14,651 nucleotides of DNA from an uncultured Lacibacter sp. (GTDB taxonomy: Bacteria > Bacteroidota > Bacteroidia > Chitinophagales > Chitinophagaceae): assembly GCF_946479605.1 (NCBI RefSeq), contig NZ_CAMLGT010000071.1:1-14651 (forward strand), given 5' to 3'. Below are positions 1 through 6,896 of this stretch, in pieces. A program made the position numbers and the translations under genes. Numbering within the stretch: the stretch's first letter is position 1; the number at the start of each line of letters is the position of its first letter. The notes beneath the pieces were generated by a model, which was given only the letters and a program-made list of their open reading frames with translations, searched no databases and had not been told where the DNA came from.

Positions 1-87
1 TGTTCCCGATTGGAACAACAACCGTAACCTGGACAGTAGAAGATAAAGCTGGTTTGAAAGCAACAGCTACACAACAGGTAACAGTAA
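1..87 (+). repeat. HYR-coding direct repeat, copy A
   Basis: These 87 bases are identical, base for base, to 253-339. The offset is 252 bases, exactly 84 codons, so the copies lie in phase in the HYR gene. Copy A begins at the window edge and may extend further left. Confidence 0.95.
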
Positions 88-1748
88 TTGATGATGAAGC
101 ACCAACGATCACAGCACCTGCTGCTGTAAATGCGAAAACCAGTGATGATGGAACAGGCAATTGTACAACCACCGTTACGCTTGGATCACCGGTAGTGGCT
201 GATAATTGTACAGCGGTAGGTGAATTGAAAATATCCAACGATGCACCTGCTGTGTTCCCGATTGGAACAACAACCGTAACCTGGACAGTAGAAGATAAAG
301 CTGGTTTGAAAGCAACAGCTACACAACAGGTAACAGTAAGAGATGATGAAGCACCAAAAATCACCAGCGTTACATCCAACCCATCTTCTTTATGGCCTCC
401 GAACCATAAAATGAAACCGGTAACAGTAACAACCGTGAGCACTGATAACTGCGGCACACCCGATTGTAAGATCATCAGTGTAAGCAGTAACGAGCCCGAA
501 GATGGAACAGGTGATGGTGATATTGCCCCCGATTGGGAAATCACTGGCAACAACACGGTGAACCTGCGTGCAGAAAGGTCTGGTTCAGGTAATGGAAGAA
601 TCTATACCATTACGGTTGAATGTAAAGATGCATCAGGTAATGCAACACAGTCAACAACCAATGTAATTGTAGCCCACAACATCACTGCACCTCTTAGCGG
701 TACTTCTTACAAGATCGGAAGCACTGTCAACTTTGCTGGCACCTTCTGGGATGTACCTGGTACCAGGCACACGGCCCGTTGGGTAATTGATAACAGCACC
801 GTTTCCGGCAGAGTAACCGCCGAACCAAGTGGTTTGAAAAACGGAACCGTAACAGGTAGTTATAAATTCAGCACAGCAGGTGTGTACAAACTGCGGATGG
901 AGATCATTGACCAGTTTGGTAATGTGAGCTATGCCAATACCAATGGTGATATGGATGCCATTGTGGTGATCTACGATCCAAACGGAGGACATGCATTTGG
1001 TGGTGGTAAATTCTATTCGGCACCGGGTGCACAAACGTCCAACCCTGCGGCTAAAGGAATGGTGAGCTATGGCTTCCAGAGCAATTACTTTAAAACGGCT
1101 ACCTATCCAAAAGGTGAAACTCAGCTTGAGTTTAAAGTAGGAGACTTTGAATTCAATGCACTCAACTACGAATACCTGGCGATCTCTGGTGCCAAAGCAC
1201 AATTCAGGGGAAGTGGTAAGATCACCAACGGACAAAGTGGTGTAAGCTTTATCATGACGGTGATCGATGGTGCCATCGATGGAACCGGTGCTGATAAGAT
1301 CCGTATGAAAGTGTTCAACAAGAATACAAACGAAGTGTACTACGATAACCAGCCGGGTGCCAGCGATGATGCCGATCCAACAACGGTTGTAAAACCAGGC
1401 AGCACCATTGAGATCGTAAATCCGGATGCATCAACTGGTGGCGGTGGCAGCACCGGTGGTGGTGGTAAACCAAGAAAGCGTGAAGGTGTATTTACAGCCG
1501 ACACTTTTGAGGTCATTACCGCACCCAACCCAAGCGATAGTTACTTCACCTTAACCGTGAAGAGCAGTAACACAACTGATCGCATCCTGGTACGTGTCAT
1601 GGATGAACTGGGCCGTGTGGTAGAGCAAAAAGAAAATGTGATGGCGGGTACCACCATTCGCTTCGGTGATCGATACATCCCCGGTATATACTTCATCATG
1701 GTACAGCAAGGGAACAACAGCAAGGCAGTAAAATTGATACGTCGATAA
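1..1748 (+). CDS. HYR-repeat secreted protein with T9SS sorting domain, 5' end missing
   Basis: The reading frame is already open at the left edge (codons in phase from base 3), so the start lies outside the window. Visible order: end of one HYR (hyalin) repeat to about base 90; a complete HYR repeat at about 93-344, with the typical DDEAP opening, ADNC core and PIGTTTVTWTVEDKAG ending; a third, diverged HYR-like module from about 345 carrying SLWPPNHKM and TDNCG; an Ig/PKD-like module at about 676-975; a conserved module often found behind PKD domains (about 980-1425); a Gly-rich GGGGSTGGGG linker (about 1437-1467); and a C-terminal type A T9SS sorting domain (APNPSDSYF to the end, with the GIYFI beta-strand motif). 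Known for the families: HYR and PKD folds are Ig-like surface or adhesion modules, and the sorting domain directs export through the type IX system and cell-surface attachment. Inferred role: a large surface or released adhesin-like protein; its ligand is unknown. A strong terminator follows. Confidence 0.9.
   Translation, partial: FPIGTTTVTWTVEDKAGLKATATQQVTVIDDEAPTITAPAAVNAKTSDDGTGNCTTTVTLGSPVVADNCTAVGELKISNDAPAVFPIGTTTVTWTVEDKAGLKATATQQVTVRDDEAPKITSVTSNPSSLWPPNHKMKPVTVTTVSTDNCGTPDCKIISVSSNEPEDGTGDGDIAPDWEITGNNTVNLRAERSGSGNGRIYTITVECKDASGNATQSTTNVIVAHNITAPLSGTSYKIGSTVNFAGTFWDVPGTRHTARWVIDNSTVSGRVTAEPSGLKNGTVTGSYKFSTAGVYKLRMEIIDQFGNVSYANTNGDMDAIVVIYDPNGGHAFGGGKFYSAPGAQTSNPAAKGMVSYGFQSNYFKTATYPKGETQLEFKVGDFEFNALNYEYLAISGAKAQFRGSGKITNGQSGVSFIMTVIDGAIDGTGADKIRMKVFNKNTNEVYYDNQPGASDDADPTTVVKPGSTIEIVNPDASTGGGGSTGGGGKPRKREGVFTADTFEVITAPNPSDSYFTLTVKSSNTTDRILVRVMDELGRVVEQKENVMAGTTIRFGDRYIPGIYFIMVQQGNNSKAVKLIRR
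253..339 (+). repeat. HYR-coding direct repeat, copy B
   Basis: Exact match to bases 1-87. It encodes the second half of the complete HYR module. Sequence diverges directly after the copy (TTGATGATGAA after copy A, GAGATGATGAA after copy B), although GATGATGAAGCACCA is again shared a few bases on. Confidence 0.95.
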
Positions 1749-1769
1749 TTTACTGGTTAAGTAAAGTGA

Positions 1770-1798
1770 GGCCGCCTGTTTCTACAGGCGGCCTTTTT
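1770..1798 (+). terminator. Rho-independent terminator of the HYR gene
   Basis: A perfect 10-bp GC-rich stem (GGCCGCCTGT at 1770-1779 pairing with ACAGGCGGCC at 1784-1793) with a 4-base loop and a run of five T. It starts 21 bases past the stop codon of the HYR gene. Confidence 0.93.
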
Positions 1799-1885
1799 GT
1801 TTGCTTTGTTAAATGATTCATAAAGGGATATTGATTCGTATGTAATCAGATTTAACGCTGCATCCCACTTTACAAAATCAACTTT

Positions 1886-3145
1886 ATGCAATCGTATCAC
1901 AAACCAGTACTGGCTGCAATCGTTATTATAGCAGCTGTTATCAGTGTATCAGCATTCAAAGAACCAAAAAAACAAAGACAGATCACTAGTGCTCCGCACA
2001 TACAAGTGGAACCGGCTGCAGACCCAAAAATCAACTCGCAACAAACACCCACACCTTTTGCGGAATCGAAAATGATTCCTGCTCCAACTACCGATCAAAA
2101 AATACAGGTCGCTATTCTGCTCGATGTAAGTAACAGTATGGATGGACTCATTGATCAGGCCAAAGCACAACTTTGGACCATGGTGAATACGCTGGGCCGT
2201 GTGCATTGTGAGAACAAAGCCAATCCAAAAATTGAAATAGCCTTGTATGAATATGGTACACCCCGCAATGATCTGCGGAACGGCTACATCAAACAGATCA
2301 ATAATTTCATTACCGATCTTGATTCCTTATCACAAAACCTTTTTGCATTAACCACAAACGGTGGTGATGAATATTGTGGTCAGGTTATTTTTAAATCGGT
2401 ACAGCAACTGAAATGGGATAACAATCCCAATTCCTACAAAGTAATTTTTATTGCAGGTAATGAAAGCTTTCGCCAGGGCAGTATCAGTTTTACACAGGCA
2501 TGTAACGAAGCAAAAAATAAGGGTGTGATTGTAAACACCATTTATTGCGGCGACCGCCAGCAAGGTATCCGTGAATACTGGAACCTGGTGGGTGAATGTG
2601 GTAACGGCAGCTTCAGCAACATTAATCAGGATCATAAAATTGAAGACATTGCCACACCTTTTGATGATGAGATATTCAGGCTCAATGAAAAATTAAATAC
2701 AACATACATCGCTTATGGTGCAAGAGGCAAAGAGTTGTACAGTAAACAAAAGGAAATGGATGCGGCAAATTCTGCAATGAGTAAAAAAGCGGCCATCATA
2801 CGTACTGAAACAAAAAGCAATTCCAAAGTGTATAACAATGCAACATGGGACCTGGTGGATCGTGTGGGAGAAAGCGAAACAGAATTGGAAAAGATCGATA
2901 AGAAAACATTACCCGATAGTTTGCAGAACAAAACAACAGCCCAGCTGAAAGTGATCGTAAACGAAAAAAAGAAAGAACGTGCTGCTATTCAAAAAAAGAT
3001 CATTGAACTGAATAAACAACGTCAGCAATACATCAACGATCAGAAAAACAAAACAACTGCAGGAGCAGCAGTTACAACACTTGAAACCGAAGTGGAACGC
3101 ATCATCAAAGAGCAGGTGAAGCGGTTTAAAATGAAAGTAGAATAA
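1886..3145 (+). CDS. Exported von Willebrand factor A domain protein
   Basis: 419 residues. The N-terminus (MQSYHKPVLAAIVIIAAVIS) is a hydrophobic signal peptide or membrane anchor, followed by a Pro/Gln-rich linker to about residue 70. The vWA domain starts at residue 73 (IQVAILLDVSNSM) and has the metal-ion-binding MIDAS motif DxSxS as D80, S82, S84, with a candidate MIDAS Thr in TTNGGDEYCG (residues 156-164). The canonical later Asp of the MIDAS is not obvious: the matching strand reads FIAGNESF. The last third (about 280-419) is highly charged and heptad-like, rich in Lys, Glu and Gln, and likely a coiled coil. Related Bacteroidota proteins share the TTNGGxEYCGQV segment. Role inferred: periplasmic or membrane-anchored protein-binding scaffold; partner unknown. 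No MoxR ATPase or BatA-type gene lies next to it, so it is not in a typical Bat/aerotolerance operon. No convincing promoter was found in the 137 bases upstream, which hold the previous gene's terminator. Confidence 0.88.
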   Translation: MQSYHKPVLAAIVIIAAVISVSAFKEPKKQRQITSAPHIQVEPAADPKINSQQTPTPFAESKMIPAPTTDQKIQVAILLDVSNSMDGLIDQAKAQLWTMVNTLGRVHCENKANPKIEIALYEYGTPRNDLRNGYIKQINNFITDLDSLSQNLFALTTNGGDEYCGQVIFKSVQQLKWDNNPNSYKVIFIAGNESFRQGSISFTQACNEAKNKGVIVNTIYCGDRQQGIREYWNLVGECGNGSFSNINQDHKIEDIATPFDDEIFRLNEKLNTTYIAYGARGKELYSKQKEMDAANSAMSKKAAIIRTETKSNSKVYNNATWDLVDRVGESETELEKIDKKTLPDSLQNKTTAQLKVIVNEKKKERAAIQKKIIELNKQRQQYINDQKNKTTAGAAVTTLETEVERIIKEQVKRFKMKVE

Positions 3146-3168
3146 TACAGCAGGCAATAATGCCGGTG

Positions 3169-3208
3169 AATGCTCCTCCTTCAATGCTCATCATGAGGGA
3201 GGAGCATT
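3169..3208. terminator. Hairpin between convergent genes
   Basis: An 11-bp perfect stem (AATGCTCCTCC at 3169-3179, GGAGGAGCATT at 3198-3208) with an 18-base loop lies between the stop of the vWA gene and the stop of the amidase gene. Neither side has a clear T run, so it may act as a bidirectional transcript end or only as a 3' protective stem. Confidence 0.45.
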
Positions 3209-3212
3209 GCTG

Positions 3213-4829
3213 TTATGAAAGGAATGCTTTTTTAAACGCAGGTTTTTCCCGGTGTTTTGTTGCCTGTTCATACGCATAAGCAAGCCCGATCAGTTCTGCT
3301 TCTTTATAAGCTGTGCTGAAGAAGGATAAACCAACCGGCAGATCATATACTTTACCACAAGGAACACTGATATGCGGGTAACCACTCATGGCAGCAGGGC
3401 TGGTTAAAAAAACATCTCCCCACCGGTCGCCATAAATTACATCAATACTGCACGATGGTCCCATGGTTAAACCGATCAACGCATCGAGTTTGTTTTGCTG
3501 CAATACATCATCAATGATCTTTTTTGAACCCAGGTGACTTTTTACATACGCATCTTTGTATGCCTTACTATCTAACCCGGCTTTTTCAGCGCTGGCCAGC
3601 ATGGTTTCCTGTTTAAACGTGGGCATCACGTTGTCTTCATTGGCTTTGTTGAAAGCAATCACTTCATCAATGCTTTTCAGTTTTGCATGGGAAGAAGAGA
3701 GATAGCGGTTCAGCCCGTCTTTAAATTCAAACTTCATTAATTCAAATTCTGCATCACCCAGTTCATTTAATTTGTCGAGGTACTCGAGCTGTACAACTTC
3801 TGCACCTTGTTGTTCCAGGTGTGCAATTGTTTTTTCAAGGAGAATATTCAGGAAATGATTTTTGTATTTCTTTTTCTCTACACCTAATCGTTTGCCTTTT
3901 AAATAACCGGTGTTGCAGAACGTTGTATAATCTGTAAGGGCTTTGCCTTCACTTTGTTTTGTAACAGCATCGTTAACATCAACACCCGTCATAGCTGCCA
4001 GTAAAACAGCTGCATCTTTTACTGTGCGTGCAAGTGGGCCTGCAGTATCCTGCGTTGCAGAAATGGGAATAATACCACTGCGGCTTAACAAGCCAACAGT
4101 TGGTTTAATACCCACTGTTCCGTTAACCGATGCCGGACAGGTAACCGAGCCATCTGTTTCTGTACCAACAGCCACACTGCAAAGATTTGCTGATACGGCC
4201 ACACCTGATCCCGAACTTGATCCGCAGGGGTTATGATCGAGTACATAAGGCATTTTAGTTTGTCCGCCACGGCTGCTCCAACCCGAACAGGAATTGGATG
4301 AACGGAAATTTGCCCACTCCGATAAATTGGTTTTACCCAGCAGCACAGCTCCTGCTTCACGAAGTTTTGTTACAATAAATGCATCGGCTTTTGCAATATG
4401 CCCATTGAGTGCAAGCGATCCGGCAGTGGTCATCATCTTGTCTGCCGTATCAATATTGTCTTTGATGAGAATGGGAATGCCGTGCAATGCACCACGCAGC
4501 TTGCCTGCTTTTCGTTCATCATCCATTTGTTTGGCAATGGCAATAGCATCAGGATTCAATTCAATGACTGAATTTAGTTTGTGTCCGTTTTTATCAATGG
4601 CGTTGATTCTGTCGAGGTAGAGTTGTGTGATCTGTTGCGATGTATAATCGCCTGTCTTCATTTTTTCCTGTAACTCATCAATGGTTAATTCATTCAACAC
4701 AAAATCGTCCGTTGTTGTTTCGGTTGTTTCTGCTGATGAGGTTTTGTTGGTTGATGGATTGCAGGCAGCAGCAACCAATGTTGTTGCCCCGGCCAATGTA
4801 CTGTTGCGGAGAAAATCTCTACGTTTCAT
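3213..4829 (-). CDS. Amidase signature family enzyme, Tat-exported lipoprotein
   Basis: 538 residues, usual length for the amidase signature family plus a leader. The N-terminus MKRRDFLRNS is a twin-arginine signal, and VAAAC (Cys23) is a lipobox, so the enzyme is probably exported folded and lipid-anchored. The Ser-cisSer-Lys catalytic triad is visible: Lys123 in PILIKDNID, the Gly/Ser-rich loop PCGSSSGSG (cis-Ser probably Ser204), and nucleophile Ser228 in TDGSVTCPAS; the 24-residue spacing between the serines matches family enzymes. The family hydrolyses carboxamides (GatA, fatty acid amide hydrolase, peptide amidase). The export signal and the absence of gatB/gatC argue against a tRNA amidotransferase subunit, so an envelope amidase acting on peptide or small amides is more likely. 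The substrate cannot be read from sequence. The DUF3667 gene lies 46 bases upstream on the same strand, so co-transcription is possible. Confidence 0.93.
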   Translation of the reverse strand: MKRRDFLRNSTLAGATTLVAAACNPSTNKTSSAETTETTTDDFVLNELTIDELQEKMKTGDYTSQQITQLYLDRINAIDKNGHKLNSVIELNPDAIAIAKQMDDERKAGKLRGALHGIPILIKDNIDTADKMMTTAGSLALNGHIAKADAFIVTKLREAGAVLLGKTNLSEWANFRSSNSCSGWSSRGGQTKMPYVLDHNPCGSSSGSGVAVSANLCSVAVGTETDGSVTCPASVNGTVGIKPTVGLLSRSGIIPISATQDTAGPLARTVKDAAVLLAAMTGVDVNDAVTKQSEGKALTDYTTFCNTGYLKGKRLGVEKKKYKNHFLNILLEKTIAHLEQQGAEVVQLEYLDKLNELGDAEFELMKFEFKDGLNRYLSSSHAKLKSIDEVIAFNKANEDNVMPTFKQETMLASAEKAGLDSKAYKDAYVKSHLGSKKIIDDVLQQNKLDALIGLTMGPSCSIDVIYGDRWGDVFLTSPAAMSGYPHISVPCGKVYDLPVGLSFFSTAYKEAELIGLAYAYEQATKHREKPAFKKAFLS

Positions 4830-4838
4830 GTGCAGTAG

Positions 4839-4854
4839 TTAAGCGTTTGCTTAA
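4839..4854. promoter_or_regulatory. Small inverted repeat upstream of the amidase gene
   Basis: TTAAGC at 4839-4844 and GCTTAA at 4849-4854 form a perfect 6-bp dyad around GTTT, 10 bases before the amidase start. Read on the minus strand, TATATTTA (a 7/8 match to the Bacteroidota -7 box TAnnTTTG) overlaps its upstream edge, but no TTG is present at -33. It could be an operator or a leader hairpin; chance is not excluded. Confidence 0.25.
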
Positions 4855-4875
4855 ATATACACACGAATGCTGAAT

Positions 4876-5640
4876 TTACCTGTTCAGCAGGAAGTAGATC
4901 ACTACTGAAACAGCAGTTGTTAATGTTTGAATGATGTATGAACAGGCCAGTACTGCAATAGCAAACAGGATAGACTTCATCCAGGAAAGCTGAAAGAACT
5001 GCCGGTAGCTGATAGTAAATGTGTACAGTATAACAAACAACGATACAAACGACAGGATCACAAAATGTGTATCTGTTGTACTCACAATCATGAGCAACGA
5101 TGTAACAATGGCAAGTGTATTGCTTTGTGCACTGCTGGCAGCATGCAAGACAATATTCTCTGCATAATTTCTTTTTTTACCCCTGCCAATAAACAACCAG
5201 GAGAAGAAGGCAAACAGTGGTATCAGGATCAACTGAAAGATATTATTGTATTTCTGCAGAAACGCAGCTACAGACTGTTGCAATTTCACCAGTTCAGAAC
5301 TTTGTGCTGCACCGGTTCCCTTGTTCATGGTGACAAGCGTTCTTTCAATAAGGTGGGTTTGTGTAACCAGGAATGTGGTGACACCAACAATAATGAGCAG
5401 GTATTGAAACAAATTGAAATAACGTTTGCGTCGGCCCTCTACAAGATCAAGCGCAACAATGCCGGGCTTTTTAATGATATTCCAGGCAAAGGAAAAAATG
5501 CCTTTATCGGCATGGGTAAATACATGCACCAGTTCATGAAATACATGGCCTACAGTATATCGGTGTGTTTCTTTTTGGCCGCAGTTATTACAGAAGTGTC
5601 CTTTATAGTGGGTGTTGCAGTTAAGACAGCTTTGATGCAT
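4876..5640 (-). CDS. DUF3667 zinc-ribbon membrane protein
   Basis: 254 residues from the ATG at 5640. The N-terminus holds a Cys4 zinc ribbon: Cys5 and Cys8 (CLNC), Cys17 and Cys20 (CNNCGQ). It is followed by the DUF3667 core with KKPGIVALDLVEGRRKRY (about 57-74), then hydrophobic, probably membrane-spanning stretches at about 77-92, 133-151, 174-187, 191-210 and 222-252. This layout is typical of DUF3667 proteins, common in Bacteroidota and of unknown function. The cytoplasmic ribbon followed by membrane helices suggests a membrane-associated sensing or assembly role (inference only). An in-frame GTG at 5697 would add 19 residues, but it lies inside the hairpin at 5687-5720 and upstream of a candidate promoter, so I prefer 5640. 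The amidase gene follows 46 bases downstream. Confidence 0.83.
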   Translation of the reverse strand: MHQSCLNCNTHYKGHFCNNCGQKETHRYTVGHVFHELVHVFTHADKGIFSFAWNIIKKPGIVALDLVEGRRKRYFNLFQYLLIIVGVTTFLVTQTHLIERTLVTMNKGTGAAQSSELVKLQQSVAAFLQKYNNIFQLILIPLFAFFSWLFIGRGKKRNYAENIVLHAASSAQSNTLAIVTSLLMIVSTTDTHFVILSFVSLFVILYTFTISYRQFFQLSWMKSILFAIAVLACSYIIQTLTTAVSVVIYFLLNR

Positions 5641-5657
5641 TAGTGTTGATTGTGCCG

Positions 5658-5688
5658 CAATATTATGTTTTTGGATTGATAGAAACAA
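5658..5688 (-). promoter_or_regulatory. Candidate promoter of the DUF3667 gene
   Basis: On the minus strand, TTG (5688-5686), a 20-base spacer and TAATATTG (5665-5658) resemble the Bacteroidota promoter TTG-N17-23-TAnnTTTG, with 7 of 8 bases in the -7 box. The ATG at 5640 would leave a leader of roughly 10-13 bases. The -33 TTG overlaps the base of the hairpin at 5687-5720. Confidence 0.4.
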
Positions 5689-5720
5689 CAACGCCACTGC
5701 ATTGTTGCAGAGGCGTTGTT
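5687..5720 (-). terminator. Hairpin after the PhnD-like gene, copy 1 of a repeated element
   Basis: A 15-bp stem with one internal mismatch (5687-5701 and 5706-5720, loop TTGT) lies 53 bases past the stop codon of the PhnD-like gene. The minus-strand tail is only moderately T-rich (GTTTCTATC), and the plus-strand tail reads ATTTCTTATT. The 40 bases 5681-5720 match 6830-6869 at 38 positions. Confidence 0.6.
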
Positions 5721-5773
5721 ATTTCTTATTGCTCTTCATACCGGCAGGTTATGTAAACAGTTCCAATGCCTGA

Positions 5774-6694
5774 TTAGTTTACAAACTGCTTTATGATTTT
5801 TGCCATTGTTTTTTTATCTCCTGCCTGTTTTTGAAAAGGTTTGTAATAATTTTTGCTTAAGAGAATAAACTGATCGGCATGGGCCGCTTCACTCCAGCCT
5901 TTTTTTACAGCTTCTAATGCAGGCAGGTTATCCTTATGCAGTTCCAGCAGTACGGTAATAATTGATTGGCGAAGCAAGGCTGGTACACGGTCGTTAATCA
6001 GCAGAGGTCCCAATGGAATTTCAGGCGACAGCCATAGTAATTTGATCTGCTTAGCCCGGCTGCTGTCTTTTAGCAGGTTGAAGTATTCTGTGCTTCCTAC
6101 TGCAGCAATATCTGCCTTGCCCAAAATAACAGAGTCAATTGCTGCCTTATGATTTTTTCCATAACTCACTTGTTGAAAATTGGTTTCAGGATTACTCAAA
6201 CCCACAGAGTTAAAGGCTAACCTGGGAACAAGGTTACCTGAAGTTGAACCGGGGCTCACCAGCATTAGATGCAGTTTGGATGACAGTTGTTTTACATCCA
6301 GTAAAGTATCTGCTTTAAAGCGGGCATCAATGATAATAGCTGTCTTATAATTATCCTTGGCATGTTCGTTTATTCGTAAAACAGCATATGGTTTCATGGC
6401 ATACCTTTTAGGCGATGCCTCAAGCATAAAATAACCAAAGCTGTTAATCAGGGCAATGTCCACCTCATTGTTTTGAATGGCCTCCATAAACAGGTGCACA
6501 GTTGGATAACTTTTCACCTCAACAGTCTGGCCTGTTTTAGCAGCAATATGATCTGCCAATGGTTGAATATTTGCAATGCGATTGTTGTCGGCATATTGAT
6601 ATGTTGCCATTACCAGCCGTTGTGCTTTAGCAGCAACTGCAGTAATAGCAAAAAGTAAAACAAAACATTGTTGTTTAAAGTTGAAACTTGTCAT
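5774..6694 (-). CDS. PhnD-like periplasmic substrate-binding protein
   Basis: 306 residues. Residues 1-24 form a Sec signal peptide with likely cleavage after AAKA, before Gln25. The rest fits the phosphate/phosphonate (PhnD-like) ABC-transporter binding-protein family: the first lobe starts with LVMATYQYADNN and has PLADHIAAKTG and EVDIALINSFGY (77-88). The ligand-loop motif SPGSTSGNLVPRLAF is at 147-161, with Ser150, Thr151 and Ser152 in the place where PhnD serines and threonines hold the phosphonate oxygens. AAIDSVILGKADIAAVGST matches the family's second-lobe signature. No ATPase or permease gene (phnC, phnE) is next to it, so it is an orphan binding protein, either serving a transporter elsewhere or acting as a sensor input. 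The ligand may be an oxyanion (phosphite, phosphonate or related), but this is inference. The start ATG at 6694 directly precedes the signal peptide. Confidence 0.84.
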   Translation of the reverse strand: MTSFNFKQQCFVLLFAITAVAAKAQRLVMATYQYADNNRIANIQPLADHIAAKTGQTVEVKSYPTVHLFMEAIQNNEVDIALINSFGYFMLEASPKRYAMKPYAVLRINEHAKDNYKTAIIIDARFKADTLLDVKQLSSKLHLMLVSPGSTSGNLVPRLAFNSVGLSNPETNFQQVSYGKNHKAAIDSVILGKADIAAVGSTEYFNLLKDSSRAKQIKLLWLSPEIPLGPLLINDRVPALLRQSIITVLLELHKDNLPALEAVKKGWSEAAHADQFILLSKNYYKPFQKQAGDKKTMAKIIKQFVN

Positions 6695-6835
6695 GTTGCA
6701 TTATTGTAAACGGAATATCCGGTAAAAATACAACTGTTGTAAGAGGTTGCATACCCCATAAATATGTGATGATGTCTGTTGTTTAAAGTAGTTGCCAAAT
6801 TGCTGCTGCAAATGCCGTTGTACAATAACAGAAAC

Positions 6836-6869
6836 AACAACGCCACTGCATTGCTGCAGTGGCGTTGTT
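6836..6869 (-). terminator. Hairpin after the tricorn-like gene, copy 2 of a repeated element
   Basis: A perfect 15-bp stem (AACAACGCCACTGCA at 6836-6850, its complement at 6855-6869, loop TTGC), 27 bases past the stop codon of the tricorn-like gene. On the minus strand it is followed by GTTTCTGTTATTG, a weak T-rich tail. It is a near copy of the hairpin at 5687-5720. Confidence 0.65.
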
Positions 6870-6896
6870 TCGTACTTCGTAATTTTTACTTTGTAC

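Noticed and set aside
651..1235. Long open frame (194 codons) on the minus strand inside the HYR gene
   Set aside because: It lies wholly antisense to a well-supported coding region, has no recognisable domain or signal, and its Cys/His-rich composition is what the opposite strand of this gene yields.
3213..4829. Amidase as GatA of the tRNA amidotransferase
   Set aside because: The Tat/lipoprotein leader and the absence of gatB or gatC make a cytoplasmic tRNA enzyme unlikely.
5065..5643. 192-codon plus-strand open frame antisense to the DUF3667 gene
   Set aside because: The minus strand encodes a Cys4 ribbon and membrane helices typical of DUF3667; the plus-strand translation has no coherent domain.
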